From: Roseinatronobacter sp052379845
GTDB lineage: Bacteria > Pseudomonadota > Alphaproteobacteria > Rhodobacterales > Rhodobacteraceae
DNA: 64,000 bases
Assembly: GCA_052379845.1 (NCBI GenBank)
Contig: JBQTCF010000017.1
Strand: one strand, 5' to 3'
Each line of letters starts with the position of its first letter. The stretch's first letter is position 1. The notes beneath the pieces are model-generated. The model was not told the origin of the DNA. It searched no databases and saw only the letters and a list, made by a program, of their open reading frames with translations. The position numbers were made by a program, and so were the translations under genes. Below are positions 18,002 through 25,863 of the stretch, piece after piece.

Positions 18002-19686
18002 GTTATGCGCATGCCTTGGCGGCGGCGGAAAAGCAAGGCGGGCAGCACAAGGGCCAGCGCGAATACCAGCATCGGCAGCGCCATCTGCACCACGGCCCAC
18101 ACCCCGATCAGGCGACGGTTGCCTGAACTGGCCAGCGCCACCGCTTCGGTGGTCACAGTTGTTACGCGCCCCGCCCCGATCAGCAGCGTTGGCAGGTATT
18201 GCGCCACAGATGTGGCAAACCCCACCGCAAAGGCAATCAAAAGCGGTCGTGTCAGCATGGGCAGGCGCACGGCCCACAGCACCCGCCATGGCCCCGCCCC
18301 CAGCGCCTGCGCGCACAGGCCCGCGCGCGCGTCCCATGCGCGCCAGGGATCGGCCAGCGACAGATAGACATAGGGCAGCACGAACACCAGATGCAGCGCC
18401 ATGACCGCCCCCCGCGACCCATCCAGCCCGAGCGCCAGCGCGAAACTGGCAAGCCCCGGCAAGAACGCAATCTGGGGCACAATCAGCGGCAGGTAAATCA
18501 GCGCGACGGCATGGGTCTTGTGCCCGCGCGCTTCTGCTTCCAGCACCGACAGGCTTAGCGCCATGGCCATGACGGTTGCGCCCAGCGCAATCAGCGTGGT
18601 GTCGCGCGCAATGGGGCCAAGGCTGCCCATCTGGCTTGTCCAGTTGCGCAAAGCCCAGCTTTGCGGCAGCAGGTCGGGAAACCGCCACATGCTGGCAAAG
18701 GACCACACCACCAGCCCCGCCAGCCCCAGCGCCACGGCCCCGCCCACCACCAGCGCGCCCATGGCCGCCAGTGGCCGCAAGCTGTGCTCGGCCAGCACGC
18801 CGCGCCCCCCGTTGGCCACCCAGACGCGCCCCCGGCGCGCCAGCATATGTTCCCCCAGCCGCCACAGGCCCAGCACCCCCAGCACCAGCGCCAGTTGCAC
18901 CACTGCGCCTGCCGCCGCCTGAAAGCGCATGGCCAGATCGGGGCGGGTCATCCAGTCCAGTATCTGCACTGCCAATGTCGGCGGGCGCGTCGGCCCAAGG
19001 ATCAGCGCGACATCCACCACAGACATGGAATAGGCCAGCACGGCATAAACCGGCAGGCGGATCTGCGGGTAGATGCGCGGCAACACGGTTTTCAGCCATC
19101 CCGTCACGCGCCCATAGCCCAAGGACCGCGCAACAAGCTGGCTGCGCAGGCTGTCGGACTGCCCCAATGCGGCCAGCGTCATCAACAGCAGAAACGGCAC
19201 TTCCTTGACCACCAGCCCCGCAACCAGCGCCAGCCCCCACGGGTCATTGACGATCAGCAGGTCGGGCGGGCGGTCCCAGCCTGTGATTGTAGGCGAGAGG
19301 GCGCGCGCCACCCAACCCGAAGGCGCAATCAAAAAGGCCAGCCCGAACGCGGCTGCCGCATGGGGCAGCGCCAACAAGGGCGCAAGCGCGCGTGTCACCC
19401 AGGTGAAGCTGCGCGTGCCCTGCCATGCCGCCACAATCAGCAGGGTCAGGGTCAGCGACAGCGCGGTGGCAGTTACACCCGTGACAACCGACAGGCGCAT
19501 CGCGGCGGGCAGGCCCGGCCAGCCAAGGGTTGCGCGCCACGCATCAAGCGTGACAGCATGCCCGCCCAAGGCTGGCATGTAGCCAAAGGCGGGGGCTATA
19601 ACGCCCGCAAGGCCCGCCAGCACCGGCAGGGCCAGAACTGCAACGCTGACCCATGGCACCAGCGACCAGCCGCGCGGGGGGTGCAT
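17998..19686 (-). CDS. ynjC: ABC transporter permease, YnjC family (two fused permease domains)
   Basis: 562 residues with about 12 hydrophobic helices in two homologous halves. Each half has a binding-protein-dependent permease loop (RSLGYGRVTGWLKTVLPRIYP in the first; AQALGAGPWRVLWAVRLP in the second). The duplicated, single-chain layout is that of YnjC and ThiP. The start at 19686 lies one base after the ynjB stop (TAACATG), so the earlier in-frame ATG at 19728 is not favoured. It forms the membrane channel of the YnjBCD importer. The solute of this family has not been established. Confidence 0.84.
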   Translation of the reverse strand: MHPPRGWSLVPWVSVAVLALPVLAGLAGVIAPAFGYMPALGGHAVTLDAWRATLGWPGLPAAMRLSVVTGVTATALSLTLTLLIVAAWQGTRSFTWVTRALAPLLALPHAAAAFGLAFLIAPSGWVARALSPTITGWDRPPDLLIVNDPWGLALVAGLVVKEVPFLLLMTLAALGQSDSLRSQLVARSLGYGRVTGWLKTVLPRIYPQIRLPVYAVLAYSMSVVDVALILGPTRPPTLAVQILDWMTRPDLAMRFQAAAGAVVQLALVLGVLGLWRLGEHMLARRGRVWVANGGRGVLAEHSLRPLAAMGALVVGGAVALGLAGLVVWSFASMWRFPDLLPQSWALRNWTSQMGSLGPIARDTTLIALGATVMAMALSLSVLEAEARGHKTHAVALIYLPLIVPQIAFLPGLASFALALGLDGSRGAVMALHLVFVLPYVYLSLADPWRAWDARAGLCAQALGAGPWRVLWAVRLPMLTRPLLIAFAVGFATSVAQYLPTLLIGAGRVTTVTTEAVALASSGNRRLIGVWAVVQMALPMLVFALALVLPALLFRRRQGMRIT

Positions 19687-19687
19687 G

Positions 19688-20905
19688 TTACTGCCCTGTG
19701 CCGTAGCGCGCGGCCCAGTCTTCGGCAATGCGGGTCATCCATGTGGGGTGCGGCTCCAGCAGGCCCGCGCCCATCTGGTCGGGCGCAAGGGTGGCAATGC
19801 CAAGTTCCAGCGCATCGAACCGCGCGCGGTCCTGCGCGTCCAGCAAATGCAGCCCCAGAACCGTCTGAAAGCCCAGCACATCAGGGTCCTGTGCGCGGGC
19901 CTGAATTTCGGGGTCCAGAATCAGATTGGCCAGCACCAAAGCGCCTGCCTTGTTCGCGGCATTATAGGGGATGGACAGATAGGACGAATTCGCCAGCGTC
20001 CCGTCATCAAACACATAAGTGCGCACGCTGTCTTGCAATTCGCCATCGGCAATTGCGGCCGATGCCCGACCGGGGTTGAAGGCAAAGGCAATGTCAATTT
20101 CCCCATCCGCCAGCAATTGCCCCAATGCGGGTTCATTGGCCGGATAGGTGCGCCCCTGCCGCCACAGATTGGGCGCAATCTCATCCAGAAAGGCCCACAG
20201 GGACGCGGTGGCCGCATCATAATTCACATCATCTGTCGGGGCCAGCAGAATGGCGGGGTCATCCAGCACGCCATACAGCGCCTGTTTCAGAAAACTGGTA
20301 CCCAGAAAATCCGGCGGTTGCGGATAGGTGAAGCGCCCCGGATTTTCCGCAATCCATGCGCGCAACGCCTCCAGCGTGCGCGGCGGTTCCGGCAGGATGG
20401 CGCTGTCATATTCAAACACCATCTGAAACATGGCCCAAGGACTGCCGAACCCGTCAACCGGCAAGGTGAAATCTACCAAGATGCTTGGGTTTGCATCTGT
20501 ATCGACCAACCCCCAGTTCGGCAGATCCTGCGCAAACGGGCCGAATAGCAGGCCCTGATCCTTCATCGCGGCGAAATTGGCCCCGTTTATCCAGATCACA
20601 TCGACCGCGCCGCCATCATCGCGGCCCGCGCTGCGTTCGGCAATGACGCGGGTGACCGCATCAGCGGTATCGGCCAGCCGCACATGTTCCAATGTCACAT
20701 CATAGCGCGCCTGCAGATCATCGCCCACCGACGCGATGAAGGCATTGATCCGCGCATCCCCGCCCCATGCGTGCCAATACACAGTCTGGCCGCGGGCTTG
20801 TTGCACCACGCCTGCCCAATCCTTCGGGTCACTATCCTGTGCGGTTGCAGGGCCAGTCAAAAGCGCGCCAAGCGCGATGCCGGTTCCCAGTATAAAGGTT
20901 TTCAT
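19688..20905 (-). CDS. ynjB: ABC transporter substrate-binding protein, YnjB family
   Basis: 405 residues. A cleavable signal peptide (MKTFILGTGIALGALLTGPATAQ) is followed by a periplasmic binding fold that starts GQTVYWHAWGGD and contains VIWINGANFAAMKDQGLLFGPF and FNPGRASAAI. These stretches and the length are characteristic of YnjB rather than of thiamine-binding TbpA. The start at 20905 follows AGGA by 8 bases; the frame extends upstream to 20998 but without a signal. It is the first gene of ynjBCD, divergent from a YnjF-like gene that is also a neighbour in E. coli. Confidence 0.84.
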   Translation of the reverse strand: MKTFILGTGIALGALLTGPATAQDSDPKDWAGVVQQARGQTVYWHAWGGDARINAFIASVGDDLQARYDVTLEHVRLADTADAVTRVIAERSAGRDDGGAVDVIWINGANFAAMKDQGLLFGPFAQDLPNWGLVDTDANPSILVDFTLPVDGFGSPWAMFQMVFEYDSAILPEPPRTLEALRAWIAENPGRFTYPQPPDFLGTSFLKQALYGVLDDPAILLAPTDDVNYDAATASLWAFLDEIAPNLWRQGRTYPANEPALGQLLADGEIDIAFAFNPGRASAAIADGELQDSVRTYVFDDGTLANSSYLSIPYNAANKAGALVLANLILDPEIQARAQDPDVLGFQTVLGLHLLDAQDRARFDALELGIATLAPDQMGAGLLEPHPTWMTRIAEDWAARYGTGQ

Positions 20906-21163
20906 AGCATGTCCTGTTTGCGGTTCTTTCCCGTATATACGCAACGCAACGCAAACTGTTTCACATAAAAAATAACTTGGTGCGCAGTATAGCCGCATTA
21001 TTATTGAAACATCCTACCCGGACCGTGCGTATCGGCATATAAGCTGCACTTGCCTGCACGGCCTGCACATCAGGACAGGCCCGCACAGGCGCATGCCAAT
21101 ATGCAAAGTCGCGCAGTCCAGATACCGACGATAAGATGCCCCCGCAGGCGAAAGGCCAAAGAC

Positions 21164-21775
21164 ATGCTGGACCGTCATATACGCCCCTTGATTGACCCGC
21201 CGCTGAACCGGATCGGGGGGCGCATTGCCAGATGGGGGTTCAGCGCGAATACAATCACCCTTGCGGGGCTTGGCTTCGGGCTGGCGGCAGCGGGGGCTGT
21301 GGTGGCGCAGGCCTATATTGTTGCGGTGCTGCTGATTGCGGCGTCGCGGCTGGCGGACGGGCTGGACGGGGCGGTTGCACGCGCCCATGGGGTCAGTGAT
21401 TTTGGCGGCTATCTGGACATCACCTGCGATTATGTTTTCTATGCCGCCATTCCGTTGGCATTCGTCATTCTGGACCCTGCTGCGCACGGGGTGGCGGGGG
21501 CGTTCTTGCTGCTAAGCTTCTATGTGAATGCAGGGTCGTTTCTGGGCTTCTCCATTCTGGCAGAGCGGCGCAAGATGCGCAGCACCGCATATGGCGTGAA
21601 ATCACTGTATTTCACGGGCGGCCTGCTGGAAGGCACGGAAACAATTGCCTTCTTCATTGTGCTGTGCATATTTCCCGGCTGGTTCGTGCCGCTTGCAGTC
21701 GGTTTCGGGGTCTTGTGCCTTGTTACGGCTGTGGCGCGGGTCATGCTGGCGTGGAAAGTCTTTCGCCCGCAGTGA
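21164..21775 (+). CDS. CDP-alcohol phosphatidyltransferase family protein (YnjF-like)
   Basis: 203 residues with several membrane helices and the complete CDP-alcohol phosphotransferase signature D-G-x-D-G-A-x-A-R-(x8)-G-x-x-x-D-x-x-x-D, from DGLDGAVAR through GGYLDITCD. Enzymes of this class join an alcohol to a CDP-diacylglycerol or similar donor in the membrane. The start at 21164 has AAAGG 8 bases upstream. The physical link with ynjBCD repeats the E. coli ynjABCDEF order, where YnjF is of this family. The alcohol acceptor is unknown. Confidence 0.82.
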   Translation: MLDRHIRPLIDPPLNRIGGRIARWGFSANTITLAGLGFGLAAAGAVVAQAYIVAVLLIAASRLADGLDGAVARAHGVSDFGGYLDITCDYVFYAAIPLAFVILDPAAHGVAGAFLLLSFYVNAGSFLGFSILAERRKMRSTAYGVKSLYFTGGLLEGTETIAFFIVLCIFPGWFVPLAVGFGVLCLVTAVARVMLAWKVFRPQ

Positions 21776-21800
21776 GTGCGCGGGGCGGCGGCCGGTCTGG

Positions 21801-22661
21801 TCAGTCGCGCACAGGTATCCGCTGGGTCAGGCCCACAGGCGCGGACATTTCACGCGGCATGACCAGTTGCGTGACCTGTTCGGCAATGGGGGGCACGGAT
21901 AACGGGTGCGTGGCGCTGGAATAATCGGACGGGTCGCCAAGGTCGCCCCATTGCCCTTCGTGATACACTTCCAACGCGCTGAAGCCCGCCTTGTAGTCCA
22001 TTTTCGGGCTGCCCGGCACCCAATAGCCCAGATACACGAAAGGCAACCCCGCCGCGCGCGCCAATTCGATATGGTCCAGGATCATGTATTGACCAAGCGA
22101 GTGTTTTTCCATGGCCGGGTTAAAAAAGGAATAGACCAGACTTAGCCCGTCATCCAGAACATCTGTCAAACACACTGCTGACAGGGTTCTGCTGCTGGTG
22201 TCGGTGGGCCTGCGATATTCGATAACGCGGGTGCGCACGGGGGTTTCCTCGATCATGGCCGCGAACTCAAAAACGTCCATGTCGGCCATTCCGCCATCGG
22301 CATGTCGGCTGTCCAGATAGCTGCGGAACAGATCATATTGTTCCTCGGTGGCCCATGCACTGGTGACTTCGCGCGACAGAAGCGTGTTGCGTTTGCGGGT
22401 GCGCCGCTGGCTGCGCGATGGCGCGAAATCGGCCACGCGAATGCGCGCGGACAAACAGGCGCGACAGTCAGAACAGGACGGGCGATACAGCACATTCTGG
22501 GACCGCCGGAACCCTTGCTTGGACAAGGTGTCGTTCATCGCCTCTGCCTGATCGCCTTGCAATGCGGTAAACAGCTTGCGTTCCATGCGTCCCTTCAAAT
22601 AGGGGCAGGGTTGCGGGGCAGTCACATAAAATTGCGGAATTGTCGGTAGACTATGGCGCAT
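21801..22661 (-). CDS. bpt: Aspartate/glutamate leucyltransferase (Bpt)
   Basis: 286 residues. It transfers Leu from Leu-tRNA to N-terminal Asp or Glu of proteins, making them ClpS/ClpAP N-degron substrates. Typical features are the N-terminal CPYLKGRMERKLFTAL, the Cys pair in PSCSDCRACLSARIRV, and the GNAT-like half with MILDHIELARA and YLGYWVPGSPKMDYKAGF. Arginyltransferase ATE1 is the eukaryotic relative; the bacterial length and motifs favour Bpt. It is convergent with the YnjF-like gene. Confidence 0.93.
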   Translation of the reverse strand: MRHSLPTIPQFYVTAPQPCPYLKGRMERKLFTALQGDQAEAMNDTLSKQGFRRSQNVLYRPSCSDCRACLSARIRVADFAPSRSQRRTRKRNTLLSREVTSAWATEEQYDLFRSYLDSRHADGGMADMDVFEFAAMIEETPVRTRVIEYRRPTDTSSRTLSAVCLTDVLDDGLSLVYSFFNPAMEKHSLGQYMILDHIELARAAGLPFVYLGYWVPGSPKMDYKAGFSALEVYHEGQWGDLGDPSDYSSATHPLSVPPIAEQVTQLVMPREMSAPVGLTQRIPVRD

Positions 22662-22746
22662 GAGTGTAGACTTGTTGGCAAATGGGTCACTGGCAGATTA
22701 GCAAGGCTTTGCATCAACGCCAAGCGATCATTGACATAAGCCCCGA

Positions 22747-23178
22747 TCAAGGGGCGATACGGTGCAGCATTGTGGTATTCAGGACAAAATCATGCAGGCC
22801 CTGCCGATACGGCGTCAGCAGGATCATGACCATGGACGCAGCCTGCAGCGGCAGAACTGTCCACATGCCGGCATGCATCGCGCTATACCAGAAGGCGGTC
22901 ATCACATCAGGGGCGCGCCCGTCCAGACGGCGCCATTTCAGGGCGGTGGCCATCATCCCAAAGGTCGCGCCATAGCGCGCCAGCATGATGGTTCGATACG
23001 CGATGGACGCGGTGGCAAACAGAACAGGCAGGAAAAACAGGCTGACAAACAGCGTCATGACCAGCCCGACCAACGTAATCGCCAATGTCACCACCAGATC
23101 AATCGCCCATGCGCCTACGCGCTTCAGGGGCACATCGGCGTAGAATTCCGGTTGCAATTCGGGGTCAGGCAGGATCAT
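22747..23178 (-). CDS. RDD family membrane protein
   Basis: 143 residues with three hydrophobic helices (about 28-52, 55-75, 105-125). The N-terminal helix region carries the R-x-x-A-W-A-I-D pattern (KRVGAWAIDL), the hallmark of RDD proteins. The family includes probable cation antiporters or transporters of unknown substrate. The ATG overlaps the YbaK-type gene stop (ATGA at 23175-23178), so the two are co-translated. No function beyond family is assigned. Confidence 0.8.
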   Translation of the reverse strand: MILPDPELQPEFYADVPLKRVGAWAIDLVVTLAITLVGLVMTLFVSLFFLPVLFATASIAYRTIMLARYGATFGMMATALKWRRLDGRAPDVMTAFWYSAMHAGMWTVLPLQAASMVMILLTPYRQGLHDFVLNTTMLHRIAP

Positions 23179-23642
23179 TCCACAAAGTCCGCAAGTGTTG
23201 CATTGCTTAGGGACATAAGCACTTGCGGGGCAATTGAAAAGACATGGCGCGGTGTTCCGGCGGCGGCCCAGACCGTTTCAAACGCCATCAGGCGGGGGTC
23301 CATCCATATGGGGTGCGGGGTCAGATGGCCAATTGGCGCAACGCCGCCAATGGCAAACCCGGTGGCGCTGCGCACCAACCCCGCATCCGCACGCCCCAAT
23401 TCCTCGGCTGCCAGTGTTGACGCTTTTTGTGCACACACACGGTTGCCACCGGCCGTCAGGAACAGCCGCACGGCCCCTGATGACACACCGCAAAACAGGA
23501 TGGATTTCACAATCTGGTCGATCTCGCAGCCGCAGGCGGCGGCGGCCTGTTCGGCGGTGCGGGTTTCGCCGGCTTCGATAATCGTGTCAGGCAGGCCCGC
23601 ATCCGACAGGGCGCGGGCCACACGTTTCAGCGATTTGCTCAT
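23175..23642 (-). CDS. YbaK/ProX-type aminoacyl-tRNA deacylase
   Basis: 155 residues of the YbaK/EbsC editing fold. Conserved parts are CGCEIDQIVKSILF (with the catalytic Lys of this family), LTAGGNRV, the segment RSATGFAIGGVAPIGH and the final VFSIAPQVLM. These stand-alone proteins clear misacylated tRNA (often Cys- or Ala-tRNA-Pro). Specificity is not predictable from sequence. It lies 5 bases after the class III aminotransferase and overlaps the RDD gene. Confidence 0.86.
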   Translation of the reverse strand: MSKSLKRVARALSDAGLPDTIIEAGETRTAEQAAAACGCEIDQIVKSILFCGVSSGAVRLFLTAGGNRVCAQKASTLAAEELGRADAGLVRSATGFAIGGVAPIGHLTPHPIWMDPRLMAFETVWAAAGTPRHVFSIAPQVLMSLSNATLADFVE

Positions 23643-23647
23643 GCCGC

Positions 23648-24970
23648 TTAGTCCAGATTGTCCAGAACCTCGGCCAGGGTGCCGATCAACTGGTCGATAT
23701 GGGCTTTTTCAATGATCAGCGGGGGCGACATGGCAATGATATCGCCGGTGGTGCGGATCAGCACGCCCTTGTCATAGGCTTTCAGGAACGCATTGAAGGC
23801 ACGTTGCGTCGGCGCACCTGCAATCGGTTCCAGTTCCACCGCGCCGATAAGCCCCATATTGCGAATATCGATGACATGGCGGCGGCCCTTCAGGGAATGC
23901 ACCGCATCTTCCCAATAGGGCGCCAGTTCTGCCGCGCGGTCAAACAGCGCTTCTTCGCGGTAGGTTTCCAGCGTGGCCAGCCCCGCCGCAGAGGCAATCG
24001 GGCAACCGGAATAGGTGTAGCCGTGGAACAGCTCGATCAGGTTTTCAGGCCCCGTCATGAAAGCGTCGTGGATTTCCGCACTTGTCAGCACCGCGCCCAT
24101 TGGGATGACCCCGTTCGTCAGGCCCTTGGCACAGGCGATCATATCGGGCACCACGTCAAAATGCTGCGCGGCAAAGGCGCTGCCCAGACGGCCAAATCCG
24201 GTGATCACCTCATCAAAGATCAGCAAAATCCCGTGCTTGCGGGTAATTTCGCGCAGGCGCTGCAAATACCCTTTGGGCGGGATCAGAACGCCCGTGGACC
24301 CTGCCACAGGTTCCACAATGACCGCCGCAACCGTATCAGCCCCATGAAGGGCCACGATGCGTTCCAGTTCATCAGCCAGATTTGCCCCATGTTCGGGCTG
24401 GCCGCGTGACCATTGGTTTTCAGGAATATGGGTGTGGGGCATGTGGTCAACCCCAGTCAGAAGCGTGCCGAAATGGCGGCGGTTATTGACAATGCCACCG
24501 ACGGAAATTCCGCCGAAATTCACCCCGTGATAGCCACGTTCCCGCCCGATCAGGCGGGTACGGCTGGCATTGCCCTTGGCACGATGATAGGCCAGCGCGA
24601 TTTTCAGCGCAGTTTCCACGCTTTCGGACCCCGAATTGGTGAAAAACGCGTGGTCAATGCCGTCGGGGGCCAGGTCGACCAGCCGGTTTGCCAACTCGAA
24701 CGCTTTGGGATGGCCCATCTGGAAGGCGGGGGCGTAATCCAGTTCAGCGGCCTGTTTCTGGATGGCCTCGGTTATTTTCGGGCGTTTATGCCCTGCGTTG
24801 CAGCACCAAAGCCCGGCTGTGCCGTCCAGCACCTGCCGCCCGTCCGAAGTGGTGTAAAACATCCCATCTGCGGCCACCAGCATGCGCGGGGCTTGCTTGA
24901 ACTGGCGGTTGGCCGTGAACGGCATCCAGAAGGCGCGCAGGTCGTTGGGCGTTGGGCGGTCGAGGGCCAT
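23648..24970 (-). CDS. Class III (omega) aminotransferase, beta-alanine--pyruvate type
   Basis: 440 residues, fold type I PLP enzyme. Conserved parts: FWMPFTANRQFKQAPRM at the N-terminus, FFTNSGSESVETALK for the cofactor phosphate, ILLIFDEVITGFGRLG with the cofactor Asp, and IACAKGLTNGVIPMGAV with the Schiff-base Lys. It most resembles omega-amino acid:pyruvate transaminases. The start at 24970 follows GGGAG by 7 bases. It leads the aminotransferase-ybaK-RDD operon; a beta-alanine link to pantothenate genes elsewhere in the window is speculative. Confidence 0.87.
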   Translation of the reverse strand: MALDRPTPNDLRAFWMPFTANRQFKQAPRMLVAADGMFYTTSDGRQVLDGTAGLWCCNAGHKRPKITEAIQKQAAELDYAPAFQMGHPKAFELANRLVDLAPDGIDHAFFTNSGSESVETALKIALAYHRAKGNASRTRLIGRERGYHGVNFGGISVGGIVNNRRHFGTLLTGVDHMPHTHIPENQWSRGQPEHGANLADELERIVALHGADTVAAVIVEPVAGSTGVLIPPKGYLQRLREITRKHGILLIFDEVITGFGRLGSAFAAQHFDVVPDMIACAKGLTNGVIPMGAVLTSAEIHDAFMTGPENLIELFHGYTYSGCPIASAAGLATLETYREEALFDRAAELAPYWEDAVHSLKGRRHVIDIRNMGLIGAVELEPIAGAPTQRAFNAFLKAYDKGVLIRTTGDIIAMSPPLIIEKAHIDQLIGTLAEVLDNLD

Positions 24971-25077
24971 GGCAGTTTCTCCCGTGAATTTGATCAAAAG
25001 ACGCTACCATATTTGCGCGCCATGACAAGAGGGCAGACACGGAGGGGGGGCAGGCACGGGGGCGGGCAGACACGGGG

Positions 25078-25674
25078 TCAGACAAACACCATCAGAGCCG
25101 ACAGGGCAAGAAACCCGGCCATGATGCGCATGAAGGCGCGCCAATGCGCCGGGTTGCGCAATAATGTTGTCAACAGCGCGCCAGCACTGGTCCAGAACAG
25201 GCACACCCCCAGATTTACCGAACTGAACGCAAGACCAAGGCGCAGCCCCTCCAGTGCGGGCGTCATTCCCGCGCCATATCCCGCAGATGCAGCAAAAGCT
25301 ATCGCCCAGACCTTGGGGTTGATCCATTGAAACAGCGCAGCTTGCAACAATGTCATGGGGTGTCCGCCATCCTGCGCGCCAGATGCGGGGCGGCGTGTCG
25401 CATTGAAATAGGACCACGCCATATACAAAATCCAACTGGCGGCCAGCACGCGCAACGCCAGCGCCAATGCAGGATTGGCCAGCACCAGCGCCCCCACCCC
25501 AAGCCCGGTAATGCCTGCAGTAATGCCAACCCCGATGACCACCCCGAACAAATGCGGCAATGTGCGCCTGAACCCGAAACGCGCCCCCGATGCTGTCAGC
25601 ATGACAACATTCGGGCCGGGCGAAAACAGGCCAAGAAAGACGAAACTGTACAGCAGCGGGTCAAGCAGGGTCAT
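25078..25674 (-). CDS. LysE/RhtB-type amino acid exporter
   Basis: 198 residues and about six hydrophobic helices. The N-terminal SPGPNVVMLTASGARFG is the LysE/RhtB signature. It would export amino acids or homoserine lactone-like compounds. It is encoded just upstream of the aminotransferase operon on the same strand (107-base gap), so co-expression is possible. The actual substrate is unknown. A second, distinct member lies at 60474-61073. Confidence 0.87.
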   Translation of the reverse strand: MTLLDPLLYSFVFLGLFSPGPNVVMLTASGARFGFRRTLPHLFGVVIGVGITAGITGLGVGALVLANPALALALRVLAASWILYMAWSYFNATRRPASGAQDGGHPMTLLQAALFQWINPKVWAIAFAASAGYGAGMTPALEGLRLGLAFSSVNLGVCLFWTSAGALLTTLLRNPAHWRAFMRIMAGFLALSALMVFV

Positions 25675-25863
25675 GCGCGCAGTCAGACAATGTTTTCAGC
25701 GCAATGACAAGCATGTGAATGCGCGCAGGGGCGGCAGGTGTGGGGGGCATGGCGGGCTTGGACCGTGCGGGATGCACCACCAGCCCCAAGGGGGCGCAGA
25801 AACATCCCGCCTTGGCGAATTGGCCGAATTGACCTTATGCCCAACGAGGGGCAAAGTCAGCGC

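Noticed and set aside
17363..19240. Single 625-residue frame covering ynjD and part of ynjC
   Set aside because: Only the last 212 residues look like a protein (ATPase). The rest is Gly/Ala/Arg-rich and overlaps the well-supported permease in another frame.
20906..21163. TPP or other riboswitch before ynjB
   Set aside because: The conserved CTGAGA and ACCTGA-type blocks of a TPP element were not found in the gap on either strand.
22741..22754. CCCC-N6-GGGG hairpin at the RDD stop codon
   Set aside because: Only 4-base arms and no T-run; expected by chance in GC-rich DNA.
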